From contig OZ024849.1 in assembly GCA_964017145.1 (NCBI GenBank), forward strand, positions 930,001 through 994,000: a stretch of 64,000 bases of DNA. The letters run 5' to 3'. The DNA is from Agrocybe praecox. Taxonomy: Eukaryota; Basidiomycota; Agaricomycetes; Agaricales; Agrocybaceae. Positions 52,979 through 64,000 of the stretch are shown piece by piece; position 1 is the stretch's first letter, and every line of letters begins with the position of its first letter. The translations under genes and the position numbers were made by a program. Under the pieces are notes generated by a model. That model searched no databases. It saw only the letters and a list, made by a program, of their open reading frames with translations, and had not been told where the DNA came from.

Positions 52979-53707
52979 ATGCGCAATGGCCTAGGCAGGG
53001 AGATTAGTATATACTCGCACAATGTAGCAAAGAAATTTGATTACCTAGGTGTACTTCTCGAAACGTTAATTGATAAGGTTGACGTTCTCTTTGTGCAAGA
53101 ACCGCCCTGGCGGATAATAAGACAAGCGCCCTCTTCTACTAATAGAGAAGGTGACAACATTGTTGGCGCGCCAATGCATCCTGCATGGTTGTATATGGTA
53201 CGCCCCCCGGAAAATCAGGAGATTCCCCCCCAAGTCATGGCATACGTGTCAAAACGGCTCGAGAGGCTCCGACCTTTGATGAGACAAGATCTTATTGATC
53301 ATCGCGACATCTTCGTTCTCTCGTTGTTTCAAGGCAATGAGACTTATAACTTCATGAATGTATATTCAGACGAAGGCAGTACGGCGATTCAGTTCTTACA
53401 GGACCACGTCGACGAACTACCCCGCTTCCAGTACATGGGAGGCAACTTTAACACACACTCGAGGATATGGGACCCCAACGTCACGTATCATTGGTGGGAC
53501 GCTATTGCGCTACTAGACATAGCCGCTGAACTCGACCTAGAATGGACTGAACCGTCCAATCCGGGCCCTACATTTATATCCAACAACCCAGACCTTCGGC
53601 CATCGGTCATAGATCTGGTATTCCGCGGGATTGCTCAGTCAGCGAGAAGTCGCATCACTCGTGCACCGGAACATCAGGGGCAAACGGATCACATTCCGTT
53701 GATAGCT
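52979..53707 (+). CDS. LINE ORF2, endonuclease part
   Basis: ATG 52979 overlaps the ORF1 stop (TAATG at 52977-52981) that was restored on the right of copy E. It encodes ISIYSHNVAKKFDYLG, FVQEPPWRIIRQ, the catalytic loop GGNFNTHSRIWD (Asp to Asn relative to GGDFN of other copies), and TDHIPLIAS. A junction with an unrelated inverted-repeat element follows at about 53707; the frame ends a few codons later. Confidence 0.85.
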
Positions 53708-54000
53708 TCGAGGTCTTTACTCTGAGCCACATTTACCAAGCGGTACTGGTCAGACTTTTGACTTGTCTGAGCAGTTCTGAGCGGAAATTTAGGATTTCCC
53801 TCCCAGCCATTTGGCTGGAAAAGATCCCCCAAATGTCCAAGCATTTCCGATCAGAATCACTCAGACAGATCAGAACTGGTCAGACAGCTCAGCTTTCCGA
53901 GCTCCAATCCCTATCTGACGACTGAGTGAAACCGTTCAGAACTGCTCAGACCCACAGTCAGATCACATGACCAAAGGCTTTACAATTAAAGAAAAACGTG

Positions 54001-54086
54001 GTGGAGACACCGGGAATCGAACCCAGAGCCTTGCCAGAGGTCATGTGATATAACTATGGACACTCATCCGACTGCACCATAGAGAC
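54001..54086 (-). other. tRNA-like sequence with an encoded CCA
   Basis: The minus strand has an A-box-like TGGTGCAGTCGG, a B box GGTTCGATTCC, a T stem CTGGG/CCCGG and a 3' end TGTCTCCA followed by CCA. The 5' end (GTCTCTA) does not pair with the 3' strand (TGTCTCC), so it is not a working tRNA gene. The encoded CCA suggests descent from a mature tRNA (a retroposed copy or SINE head). Confidence 0.45.
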
Positions 54087-54419
54087 TTTGATAGCTAAAT
54101 ATCTAAAGGTAGCTATATACCTAGATATGTTTTATTTTATTTATTTTGTGGTTATTTTGTCATTTCTGCCAAAACCGTAACATATTACGTCACATTTAAT
54201 GTTTGATAAATATATTTCGAATATTTTAGGAATTATCGTGATTTTTTCTTAATTTTAAGAGGTCCGTGTGACATACAAACGCCAATTTTTGTAAAATTCC
54301 CAAAATAGATGTCCATGCCGCTGCGGAAATTGCCGGCACAGCCACAACCCTCTGCCCTTGCCGCGTCATCAATGTTTGCTTTCTTCCTGACCACTACTAC
54401 CATCCACCCACCCTCTGCC

Positions 54420-54885
54420 ACCACCACATTCCGTCGCCACCACGCCGCAACACCAACAACCACGTCCACAACGACGATAACGCCAACGACGGCGCCAGCG
54501 ACAACGCCAACGACAACGACAACGCCAGCAACAACGCCAACGCCAGTGACAACGACACAACGACGACAACACGTCGGCGCAGACGACGCCAACGACAACA
54601 CGGCGACAACACGCACGTCAACGACAACACGCACGTCAATGACAACGACGACGCAACGACGACGATACGACGATGACAACGCCAACGACGACACAAGCGA
54701 CGACGCCACGCCAACGACAAGATAGGACGACACGGCGACGACACGCACGTCAGTGACAACGGTGACGACACGAGCAACGACAACGGTGACGACACGAGCA
54801 ACGACAACGACACGAGCAACGACAACGACACGAGCAACGGGGCAACGACGGTGACGACAATGCCAACGACACGCCAACGACGAAC
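54420..54885. repeat. Low-complexity ACG/ACA-rich tract
   Basis: Dominated by CAACGAC, GACGACAC and ACGCCAACG words on the plus strand, with direct repeats such as CACGAGCAACGACAACG near 54760-54840. Long open frames on both strands (e.g. 54233-54877 minus) are a by-product of the composition. Confidence 0.85.
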
Positions 54886-55522
54886 GCCAGCAAACGAGGC
54901 GGCGGCCTTGGGGGCAAGGGCGTGACGTGGCGAGATGAGGGGTGGGGCATTTAGGACGATGACCAGGTGAGTACCCCTCCGTTTTCTCGCTCCCCGCCCC
55001 TGTCCATAGGCTAGGCCTCTATCCCTCCTCTCCCATCCCCTTCCTCCTCCCTACCCACTTCCCTTCTCTTCCCTATCCCCTCCCATCTCCTCTTCCCTCT
55101 ATCCTCCCCTTTCCATACTCCCTTCCCCCCTTTTTCTCCAATTAAAAATAAGTATATAAGTATATAAACATCATGTATATTATGCATTTTCTTAATTAAT
55201 TGATTTTCGCTTTTTTATATGTTTTTTTGTGTGATTCCTATGTTTTTGGTGAATGTTATGTTTTTTTAAACATAAGTAACATTGCATAAAACATGCAAAC
55301 AGCAAGTTTCCACTAAGTTGCACAGGATTCTGGATGGAGTCCAGGTCAGAAACACTTGGTAATGGTCAGTTCTGCTTAGACTCAGTCAGTTCTGCTCAGA
55401 CTCAGTCAGACCCACTTGTTTCTGACCAGTACCGCTTGGTAGGCGTGGGGCAGAGTAAAGTACTGGTAAGAAGCATAAGGTGACTTACATTGATTGACCC
55501 AGTTACCATTTTGGAAAGAAGA
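54886..55522. other. Non-coding stretch at the element's right side
   Basis: C/T-rich tract (54970-55140), then AT-rich DNA, then the right terminal repeats of the inverted-repeat element. No gene seen. Confidence 0.6.
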
Positions 55523-55524
55523 AT

Positions 55525-56567
55525 TTGAGCGGGTACAACTTTGGTGAAGCGTACACAGATTATCAACAGAACATTGAGAAGCCGTTCTTCACGCACATTA
55601 AGCAATGCTATTGTAAGTATTGTCAAAATCATTCTGGAACACGAGAAAAATGTAAACTCACTGAATGGCAACAGCCCTACGGTCGACGAGCCAGCATAAC
55701 GAAGACCCAGCCTCCCAGGTATCACCGGTATGGGCCCCAAGCTCCCAGGGACTGCTCCCGCCATCTACTGCCTGCTAGTCAACAACTGCCCCAAGCTCCG
55801 AGAGACCATTGCCACCATCTGGTGCCTGCCAGGTATCCTTGTTGACAACCTCAGGCTTGCAGGAACGCCTGCCACCAACTCCTGCCTCACAGGTATTGCT
55901 AATAACCCCTCCAAGCTTGCAAATGGACCAGCAGGCCAAGATTTCTGGAGTGGATTCAGATGAAAACATCGGTGGCGGTTGGGACACATTGACTGATGCC
56001 AGAAGTTACAACGCCAGCGGTTACGGTGGCAGAGGTGACAAGGCCATAGATTACAATGCTGGTGGTGGCGGTTACAGTGGCAGAAGGGACAAGGCCATAG
56101 GTTACGACACTGGCGGTTATGGTGGCAGAGGTGATGACACCAGAGATGACACCAGAAGTTACAACGACGGTGGTTACAACGATGGTGGTTACAATGACAG
56201 AGGTGACGAGGCCACAGGTTACAACGGTAGAGGTTACAATGGCAGAGGTTACGATATCAGATGTTACGACATCACCAATTGTGTAGCGACCTATCAAGAC
56301 TTGGCGTTCATGGATCAGTCAACTCAACGAACAGTGGTAAACACACCAGGAGGCCCAACATCACCCATTATGAATGCTTTCCGGCGAATGTCCAGCGTCA
56401 ACCCGGCAAACCTTGATGCTATGCCTAGGTTGATGCCACCCCCTGCCGACTGTGTCATCGATCCATTGCTACTCAATGGTGAGAATCAATCGAACCCCAA
56501 GCCGCCCAAGTCAGCTGGGAGGTCAATACCGGCCGCTCTCCAGAGGAAATCCTGCTGTGCACAATGA
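55525..56567 (+). CDS. Putative gene with Gly/Tyr/Asn repeats, unknown function
   Basis: An open frame ending TGA 56565-56567; a plausible start is ATG 55923 (MDQQAKISGVDSDENIGG, 214 residues). The middle is a degenerate repeat of GGYGGRGDKA / GYNDRGDEA type over about 55995-56265, coded by a 15-18-bp minisatellite (GGTTACAATGGCAGAGGT type), followed by a non-repetitive C terminus (MNAFRRMSSVNPANLDAMPRL, ending KSCCAQ). An upstream frame at 55525-55845 with CYCKYCQNHSGTREKC overlaps in another frame and may be a 5' exon. Similar Gly-rich repeats occur in RNA-binding and wall proteins, but no specific domain is visible. Could equally be a translated minisatellite. Confidence 0.35.
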
Positions 56568-57979
56568 GGGAGCGAGAGTAATGCACTCGATTATATAATT
56601 CCAGGTGCAATACTTCAAACCGGGGATGAGAGAAGACTCAACAGTGAGGCTGACATGGAGGAAGGAATTGGGGGCTCCAATACTTCTTTCAACTCAGTTC
56701 CCTCTGCCAGCGCTGTTCCCACCATCATCAGTCCTGTCAATAATGTTCTCACACCGACTCCTACCCACACTGCGGACATTGGCTTCAAAACCCAGCGAGT
56801 ATATTAAGAAAATAATTCGAACTAATTTGTAATATGATCACATTTTTACCATAGATCAAAACTTGAAATTATTTGAATTAGGCCCGGAATGTGAGCGAAT
56901 TATTTCTCTGGATCAAATTCCGAGTAAATGAGTAATCAACTCTCAATAATCTCTTATTATGTTCAGGGAGTCTATATCCATTTACTCTCAAATTATTTCC
57001 AGATTTGATCCCAGATAAAATTTGATTTATAACCAGTGATCTATTTTGGAATATACCTCTAGAGAAAGTTTCGAATATGATCGCAGAGAATATTACATCC
57101 CGGGCACGTGGTTTTCATCATACCCCGAACGTCCAGAGGACCAGATTCTTGTTTCGAAACCGAACAGACTCCAGCTAGTGCCTCATCACGGCTCGATATC
57201 AATCAGGCTCCGTTCAAAGCTTAGATATGTACGCGCCGTTAAGAGTTGTGTTGCCTCATCTAGCCGAATAGGTGTAGCTGTTGGATTGATTCATCCAATG
57301 CAGAAGGCGGTGGCAGACGGTATGTGCAATTCCACTCATATCACCCCGACCCATATCATAAAGCTTTTAAACAGAGAAATGCTCCCATTTGCTACTCTTT
57401 CATCAGACCGTCGCTCGAACTGTCCTAGGCGCTACAGGTGCATATACGAGCATCCGATATACGAGCATCCGCGCGATAGGAAACTGTTGCATTTAATGGT
57501 ATGTATCCGACTAATCTCATGTCTCGTTTACTCAACATCAATTGATTTCCGTACGAATGTACCCTGAGAGTGTAGATGCATGTACGACAGCGTCTCATAT
57601 GCCTACCTCAAGTCTCAAGACCCGTTAGGTCATACCTTAAGACCATTCTTTAATCCGGAATCTAGAAAAAAACAAATTACTTGTTGATGTTGAATCTATG
57701 TTATATGCTCGTGCAGATGTTGTATGGGCAAATAGCTTAGGTCTAATTTCCGATGGTCTGTCTTAACTTTCTATGTCTAATCCTTTTCAGTTGACCTCGT
57801 TTATCTAGCTATCCACGTGGTTTTTGTATGGCGACTTAGGAGCCAAATGAACGATTTACATATGAGTTAGTTTTTTTAGATATTCTTGACTCACGTTATG
57901 TTTCTGACTTCGTCTTCATTAATTTAGACATGGTCGAATCGAGACATCATCTGACTTCGCAAACGGGATATTTCTTATT
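56568..57979. other. Stretch without a recognised gene
   Basis: AT-rich, no repeat match within the window. An open frame of 173 codons at 57046-57567 has no protein-like features apart from a duplicated YEHP-I motif; I do not call it a gene. Confidence 0.5.
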
Positions 57980-60309
57980 CTAATCTCTATTTTCGTTATG
58001 TTTGAAGTCATTCTCCTTCTCCACCATTTCCTCTTTACTCCCACCCACATGAGCCTCCCCAAACCCAAACCCACCCCCAACGCCACGCTCAAACCTCCCA
58101 ATAGAACGCACATGCTCGCCTTTCAACACGAGCCAGAGCAATCGCAGGGGGTTATAATGAGTGAAGAGTCTTCGTGAGAGGTGTACTTGATTGTAAATAA
58201 ATAAATAAGTTCTACGTTCCACAAGATAAAGGAAGAAGGGGACATACCAAACTGGAAGAATATCGCAGAAAGCGGGATTGGCTAGCTCTGTTAAAATCAT
58301 TATTATTTCAATGGAATATAATGGCATGTAAGTAACATACCTCAAGAGAGAGGTACGCTGGAACCGGAACTCGTACCACCTCCAGCCCATCTTTGACGAG
58401 TTTCGTACTAGGAGGATGAACGAGGAAGTATACACCGCCTATATTCGCGTTCATAAAAAAGGGTGGGAGAAAACAAGGAGAGAAAAAGCCAAACTCACCA
58501 CCCAACCGTCCAGGATCTTTAACTCTCAACATGATCAAGAACAATGGGAAATGGTTAAGGAGCGCAAGGAGCGTCTCGAGTGTAGCTTGGAGGAGGAGCT
58601 TGAGGAGTCTTATCTGTTATAATCTTCCGTTAGTACATGCTCATGTCATCCATGTATTGGTCCGTTCCTTCCTTCCCTTCACTCTTTCCATTTTGCAAAA
58701 AGAGAACGAAATAAAAAAAACGAGCAAGAAGAGTAAAGAAAATGAAAAAGACAGAAAAAAAACACTTACACCCCCAAAAACCAAATAGTACACCCCAACC
58801 GTCGGTCCGAGAAACGCAAGGAGCGTAAACACGACAGTCCCAAATAAGAGCTGGTCGAGGTCGTAGTGGAACGTGTCCGTGCGGTTTTGCCGGAGTGCGT
58901 TTGAGTGTTTGCCTATGTTGTGTCATCAGTACGTTTTTTTTTTTGGATTCGAAAAGACAAACACACCTCGAAACACCCCGCCCAACAACCCTGCCCCACC
59001 AACAATGCCCACGAGGCGATACACGGCGCGCGTGAGCTCGTAAGCAATGCGCAGGTGTGGGGTGAGCAGAAGGGTCGTTAGATCTGAGAGGATGGAAAGT
59101 AGGAGCGTGAGTCCGCCGAAGGGGAGAAGGACGAGGGGTATAAGGGAAAGGAGGGAAAGGGGAGGGGAAGAAAGAGCCGCAAATGGCGAGGTGAGCGCCC
59201 CGATGTAGTTTATTGGGGATGGTGGGAGGGGCGGGAGGGAGGCTATATATAGTGATTAGCAAAATGAAATAAACGGAAAAGAAGAAATAAGAAAAGCGCA
59301 CCTTCCCACCGATCCAACACCCCAACCAAAACACGCACATAACGCACTGAGCTTGAGCCCCGCAGGCCATGCGTCTAGCCATGCGAGGACGCTCCGGGGA
59401 TGGGTGAAGATGTATTCCTGGTCATGTATAATGTGATTTTAGTACTCTCCTTGTTAATTGAAAGTGGGGACGCACCCTAACGACCCCATTCCAAACCCGC
59501 GCCAACAGCTCGCTGTTATCGACCACGTAAGACCCAAAGGCGATGCCAAGGGCTATGTCGTTGAGGATGAGCCAGGCAGTGTTGAAGAAGCTGGTGATGT
59601 GTGGCGTTAGATGAAGGAACAAGAGGAAAAGAAAGCCACACACTCACTTGGTATACCTCCACGCATACACCCCCACGCGTCCGATGTCCTTGTGCTGCAG
59701 CATGCTTACTTGAGTTGCGAAGAAACGAGCTTGAGAGAGTCGGGTGTCGATGTGTTGGGCTATGAGGCGGTAGTTAGTTGGTGTTTTGGAACAAAAGGAA
59801 AGAAAGGATAACACACCGACAGCAGAAATGTCTTTCAATCTGACTTTCACTCTTACTTTCACTTTCCCTCCTTGTCGTTCCTCGGTGTATGTCCACACAT
59901 GTAGGTTCGTGAGCCGCTTGAGGGTGTACAGCGTTAGCAGAGGGTTGCAAAGGCCGCGGCTGAGGTTATGGGACGAAAAAGCAAAAGAGAGCAGGAACGT
60001 AGCCGTTGCCGGGAGGAGCTTTTGCTCTCGTTGTTTTGAAGAAAAATACAGCAAAAACTGTATGAACAAAGCCGCATTCATCTGATTGATGACCGTATCG
60101 TCCAGCACGGGGCTTTTTGGTGCATGCTGAGAGGTGAAATCGTATCGTGCAAGTGCGGCGTAGTGGTCTTCTTTGGGTGTGGGTGTGGGTATCGGATGAT
60201 GGAGGGTATAAAAACGCAAAGACTTGGGTATATGTGCGTCATATAGAATGAATGTGAGCTCTTCCTGCTCTTTTAGGTGCGTTAAGTGTAGCTTTGTGGG
60301 GAATAACAA
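57980..60309 (-). CDS. GPI1: GPI1/PIG-Q homologue, GPI-GlcNAc transferase subunit (5' end incomplete)
   Basis: Subunit of the ER-membrane complex that adds GlcNAc to phosphatidylinositol, the first step of GPI-anchor synthesis. Exons seen (minus): to 59817, 59759-59648, 59590-59476, 59417-59302, 59242-58967, 58912-58770, 58613-58499, 58438-58341, 58285-57980; introns 54-60 bp except one of 156 bp, all GT..AG. Family signatures in order: [31 protein letters not shown], a hydrophobic membrane stretch, [54 protein letters not shown]. The first visible exon starts without an ATG, so one or more 5' exons lie above 60309. Oddity: after PAGLKLS (about 59350) the frame shifts by one base before [15 protein letters not shown]. 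Confidence 0.85.
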
Positions 60310-60748
60310 GTGGGGGAAGGAAAATGATCAGTCTGTGGCCACTGGCAGTACGTATATATTTGTTTGTAGTTTGTAATTATAAAATATCCATCTCCTAATT
60401 GATCAGGACTTATGTCATGATATATGTTTGTCATGTTTATTTTTGTCTCCCCATGGGTATACGTATGTCATTCTCAAGATTTCGTTCCGTTCCCATCAAG
60501 TTCCCATTTAACATTCGATAGCTTCTATATAATACTATTTGCATATTACAGTTTGTGCAATGCGTATATGATATATACCGGTTTTACAAGGACAAGAAAA
60601 AAAAACATGTTGTAGCAAAAAATATATCACATTTTCTGACTCGCTTTTCGCTTATAATTCTATAAGCGCCAATCTAGATCTATCATGTACGTGCTCGGTT
60701 ATCATTTCAATCATATATAGATGTTCACATACCTTATATATCTATCAT
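60310..60748. promoter_or_regulatory. Region between GPI1 and the transporter remnant
   Basis: AT-rich, no ORF of note. It probably holds missing 5' exon(s) and the promoter of GPI1 (minus) and may have held the promoter of the transporter (plus). No individual element can be assigned. Confidence 0.35.
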
Positions 60749-61010
60749 ATGTTCTCTCTCCAATCTTTTTTTCCTGCATCTTCTACAACTCAAGCCACCT
60801 GTTTCCGTAAAGTGTATAGAAAAGCGACGCCAATAACACCCTCGACCTTGATGGTATGCGTATGCTGTCGCGTGTCTTCTTGGATCTGTCGAGGTATGCA
60901 TTGCGTTACTGCGCATCGACATTTCTGTTAAGTAGACTGTAATATCTGTTTGTTTTTCAGAACTGTACTTACAAAATGACTATCATCCATTGTTTGTTTT
61001 GGAAACTGCG

Positions 61011-62510
61011 TCTTAATGTTCCTGCATTCGAAGTTATGGCTGCTTCCAGAGCGCTAGCTAGGTTTCTTCTTTTCTCCGGCTGTTGTGCTAGTTCTGTTCG
61101 ATGATATTTTATCTCAAATGTGAACATCCGTTATGGACTCAATGGACTTGCTTACAATGTAATTTCGAGGTTTGATTTGCAGGTCGCCTTCTCCCGTCAC
61201 ATCACTTGCTTCTATATCGTTGCCTTCATCGCCTTCCTTCATTGTTTGGCTCTATTCACTGGCATCGAACTCTCCTCCTCGCACGCGGTTTCAGACGATT
61301 GTGTGAAGATGGGGAAGAGGATACATGAGAAGTCGTATGAGTGGCCTGAATTGCGTTGGAGGAAGGTGTACCAGAGGACGCGGACTTGTCGCCCCTGCGC
61401 GAGGTGGACGAAACGGTATTTTTGGGCGGCGCGACGATGATGAGAAGAAGAAAAAATATAGCTTGTCGGCTATCGCTGCGCTTGCTCTAGTCGTTTCTGA
61501 TCTTGGTGAAGGAGGCGTTTGCAATCTGATAACGATTCTTGCATGTCAGACAAGGATCCTAAACTCTCAATATTTGCTATCATGACAATTGCTCAGCTAT
61601 TAGGACTGGGTTTCGTTCAATTCTTTCCGACGTCCGTATTGAGTCCACAAATGACATGTAGCCCATTACTGACTTATTTTCCTTTCCTTACTTAGCTCAC
61701 TCAAACTCTGGGATCCTGTACCACAGTCACCCTCCTCCTCGCAGCACCCCCGTAGATAGTCGCGTCTGTTGTATGATGCTTAAACGCATGGCAATCTGGT
61801 GAGATTATACTTTGCCAGGCTCCAAAAAACGATATATCGCTCAATTATCATCTTGCACAGAGAAAACGGGCGAGCGTTTCTTCCACACTGCAGGTCGGTG
61901 GTGGGGTGTCATTCTCGGGTTTATCATTGCATTATCGACGATGAGCATCGCGGGGAGATATGTATCGCTGTTCTTTATGGCGTGTGGAAACGTGGGTACG
62001 TTGTCGACTTGGGGTTCTTGACGGCATGCGTGTTCACATCATGCTGGATTTGCGATGACGCTGGGTTAGGTATCAAACGCTGTACCTCGTCCTCCTGTGA
62101 AAAGAACAGCAGCTATAGGTATCGTCAACGATTGTGGGAATATAGGCAATATGTAAGTCTCGGTGTGGTTCCACAACCGCGATGCTCATTCATGTCCGTA
62201 GAATGGGTACGTAGATTTAGACAAGCTGGGGTCCACGATACCACCAGTCGATGGCTATTTCCCTAGGCGCGCTGGTAATAACTACGCTCTTGTCATTGGG
62301 TGCGTCGTCTGTCGCTGCGTTTTTTTTCCTGTCTGATATTTGCATGTGGAAAGTTATCCGGCAAATGCTTATTCGAGAGAATAAACTTGACGCAGATGAG
62401 AAGGTCGCGATGGAAGGTGCAAATCGGACGCGTGTGGAGGGAGCTCGGTTGGAAGGCATCCCGTTCAAACAGGCTGTCGCGTCTCGTCATATTGCTTTTT
62501 ACTTGCTTTC
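61011..62510 (+). pseudogene. Decayed major-facilitator transporter (allantoate/pantothenate permease type)
   Basis: The C-terminal half is clear: TLLLAAPP.IVASVV (61725-61770), LNAWQS, a short intron (61800-61860), EKTGERFFHTAGRWWGVILG and STMSIAGRYVSLFFMACGN, SNAVPRPPVKRTAAIGIVN followed by DCGNIGNM (62070-62150), an intron, QSMAISLGALVITTLLSLG (about 62248-62300), an intron, and IRQMLIRENKLDADEKVAMEG. These match the conserved second half of this fungal permease family. At least three in-frame stops replace sense codons: TAG after LAAPP, TGA after ASVV, and TAG before VSNAV. The N-terminal half is only traceable in scraps (e.g. AASRALARFLLFSG near 61035-61085). A dead gene next to a live housekeeping gene. 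Confidence 0.75.
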
Positions 62511-63239
62511 TTCGACCTATCCATTCATCATCTCGTTCTCGTTCTCATATCCATCATCCATATAATATTCGCCCAGCCACCTATCCAACCATACGCGTAC
62601 TACCTACCTATAACCTCATCAGCTTGCCACACATACCACTACCACCGATACCTCTACACCCCCAGCTTTACCCTACCTATGCACACACATACCTACGCCA
62701 TGGCTGGCTCTGGCTCTGGCGTTGGCTACCCCAGTGCTATTTTTGACTCGATCCGTACTCACTGCTCCGCGCGGTGATCTATTTATTCTCGGGGACTTGA
62801 TTTTCGGAAGACTCGGAAGACTGGGGAGGGATGGGGTGGGTGTTGTTGTTTTGGATGGACGGACGGAGGTGGTTGGTCGTGGTGAAGGAAGACAGATGAT
62901 GAACGGACCCGAGCTCCTTCTTGTACTACCACTCATCGTTCTCGGCACCTTGCACCACGTCTTACACTGCCCAACACCCAACGCACCTCGACCATCTAAT
63001 CATCCACATCTACGACGCACGACAACGACATTCACCATCGGAGCGTCTTGTACAATGGAAAAACTATCTAGTCATACCATAGCTTCATTATTTTCCCTGC
63101 CCTTCTTCATCTTCCTGTCTTCTCCATCTCTTCGTCTTTGTCTTCTCCATCTCTTCTCTTCGACTCCATCTCTGTCTCTCCATCTCTCATCTCTCATCTC
63201 TTACATTGTACATTACACTGTACTTAGCTTAGTCTCTCA
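62511..63239. other. Stretch without a recognised gene
   Basis: C/T-rich plus strand (TCTCTTCTTC words near 63090-63230), typical of a fungal promoter region before 63241. A short ATG frame at 62700-62780 (MAGSGSGVGYPSAIFDSIRT) ends after 25 codons. Nothing else recognised. Confidence 0.45.
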
Positions 63240-63240
63240 A

Positions 63241-64000
63241 TGTCGACGTCTGACGACTTACCGTGGCCTGAGCTGGGCAATGTCTCCCGGGGTGCCACCC
63301 GTGGAAATCAATGGCAAAAGGGCGTTCTGGGACCGGCAGATCGTGAAGGGAGATGCGTGTTGCAGCTGCGCGTGCAGCCTGGGGTGCTCGCCGTCAAGCT
63401 AAATCGTCAGGCCAGTGACTGGTAAAGGACCCTCGACCCTCGATAGCGAAGTAAACCGCGCCCTCAAGGCGACGAAAACTTATTGGCGCAAGGCCCGCAG
63501 ACGTCAGGATTACGATGCGCGAGCAGATCAAGACCATATGGAACTTCACGAATGGCTCCAGCAGCTCAAGGACAAGACAATGTCCCACCTCGAACTCCTC
63601 ATGCAAAAGGGCGACATACAAGGGCCCCCGTATATCATGCCAGATGATGTCGAATTGACGTTTCTTCGCAAGTTTATCGAGCGACAAGCAGCAAACATTC
63701 CGCATAATCCCCGTCTACGAAACTCTGGCGCGCCAGAACATTCATATACCCACCGCGACCATTCCGTTGATTCTTTCACACCTGAACCTTCCGAGCGGAG
63801 CTTTATGGACCAGTCTAGGGCACAGAATGGTAAATTTTAACCGTCTTTGGAAATCATTGAAATTTTCATCAAACATCTAGATCGCATTTTAGATGATTCG
63901 GGCGCGCACATGGGTCACTCGAGGACGTCCGGATCGCCTGCCTTCCGTTCTGCAGAAGGACTTGCAGGAGAAGCTAGCTCTTCTAGTAAGTCCAACTCTT
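63241..64000 (+). CDS. Unknown gene, partial at the right edge
   Basis: Clear coding signal in the frame open from 63415 to a splice donor after 63829 (AATG|GTAAAT), intron 63830-63880, next exon from 63881 (DRILDDSGAHMGHSRTSGS) to the window end, where another donor (GTAAGT) appears. Residues: basic helical start (VNRALKATKTYWRKARRRQD), charged helix (ELHEWLQQLKDKTMSHLELL), ELTFLRKFIERQAANIP, then a polar Ser/Asp/His-rich part. The 5' side is uncertain: ATG 63240 (MSTSDDLPWPELGNV) is in another frame and would need an intron around 63350-63410. No known family recognised. Confidence 0.5.

Larger units (their letters stand above)
49970..53707 (+). mobile_element. LINE copy with 5' end, ORF1 and ORF2 endonuclease
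   Basis: The most complete 5' half in the window: 5' UTR 49970-50111, ORF1 from 50112, ORF2 from 52979, interrupted by DNA element copy E (52076-52966) exactly between the last ORF1 codons and the ORF2 start. ORF2 is cut at 53707 by an inverted-repeat element; RT, RNase H and the 3' end of this copy are absent. Confidence 0.85.
53706..55465. mobile_element. Second inverted-repeat element, about 1.76 kb
   Basis: Left end AGGTCTTTACTCTGAGCCAC...TACCAAGCGGTACTGGTCAG; right end is its inverted partner (CTGACCAGTACCGCTTGGTA...CAGAGTAAAGTACT), about 40 of 45 bp matching. Subterminal direct repeats of CTCAGAC/CAGTCAGTTC occur at both ends (53760-53960 and 55365-55420), as in transposase-binding arrays. 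No convincing target duplication found. The interior holds a tRNA-like piece and a CA/AC-rich low-complexity tract; no transposase recognised. Confidence 0.7.

Noticed and set aside
54001..54086. A functional tRNA gene
   Set aside because: The acceptor stem does not pair and the anticodon arm is irregular.
54233..54877. A 214-codon Val/Arg-rich protein
   Set aside because: A product of the ACG/ACA low-complexity tract; several frames on both strands are equally open.
57046..57567. A 173-codon host gene
   Set aside because: No recognisable domain, no splice or composition support; AT-rich surroundings.
58195..58275. A ninth intron in GPI1 starting GTATGT
   Set aside because: Splicing to the best acceptor creates a TGA, while unspliced reading stays open to the stop at 57980.

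Overview
The window looks like a repeat-rich chromosome segment from a filamentous basidiomycete, probably an Agaricomycete. The evidence is the repeat types (a chromodomain Ty3/gypsy retrotransposon and a LINE with endonuclease, reverse transcriptase and RNase H, as in the fungal Tad1 clade) and the few host genes, which have many short introns of about 54-60 bp with GT..AG ends. About 85% of the window is transposable-element DNA. Single-copy host DNA starts only near 55.5 kb. All calls come from reading the sequence; nothing was searched.

Layout. 1-31 kb and 47.4-53.7 kb are a patchwork of one LINE family: ORF1 with CCHC zinc knuckles, then ORF2 with AP-type endonuclease, RT and RNase H, then a 3' UTR with three hairpins and a poly(A) tail. 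Copies are inserted in each other in both orientations, with 5' truncations, internal deletions, stops and frameshifts. Into them have jumped five copies of an 0.8-0.9 kb inverted-repeat DNA element with 7-bp target duplications (1879, 25928, 29398, 47950, 52076), two nearly intact chromoviruses (1989-8442, TSD CTTGG; 13338-20709, TSD CATTG) and solo LTRs of other families. Chromovirus 2 carries in its leader a foldback element with a 21-bp minisatellite core (14220-15132).

31043-47399 is a young 16.4-kb Ty3/gypsy-type element on the minus strand with two 1749-bp LTRs. Gag, Pro and Pol are in three frames joined by two -1 slippery heptamers. Between pol and the 3' LTR it carries about 5.4 kb with three intron-containing genes on the opposite strand, one with a cysteine cluster. 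The whole element is saturated with the palindromic core CCTAGG and its variant CCTCGG. This is the best candidate here for an undescribed system. Its pol is broken by a TGA and by a solo LTR of the chromovirus family.

53.7-55.5 kb is another inverted-repeat element with a tRNA-like fragment and a CA/AC-rich low-complexity core. From 55.5 kb on come a glycine/tyrosine-rich repeat ORF of unknown function, a GPI1/PIG-Q homologue on the minus strand (57980-60309, nine recognisable exons), a decayed major-facilitator transporter (to about 62510) and a partial unknown gene running off the right edge.
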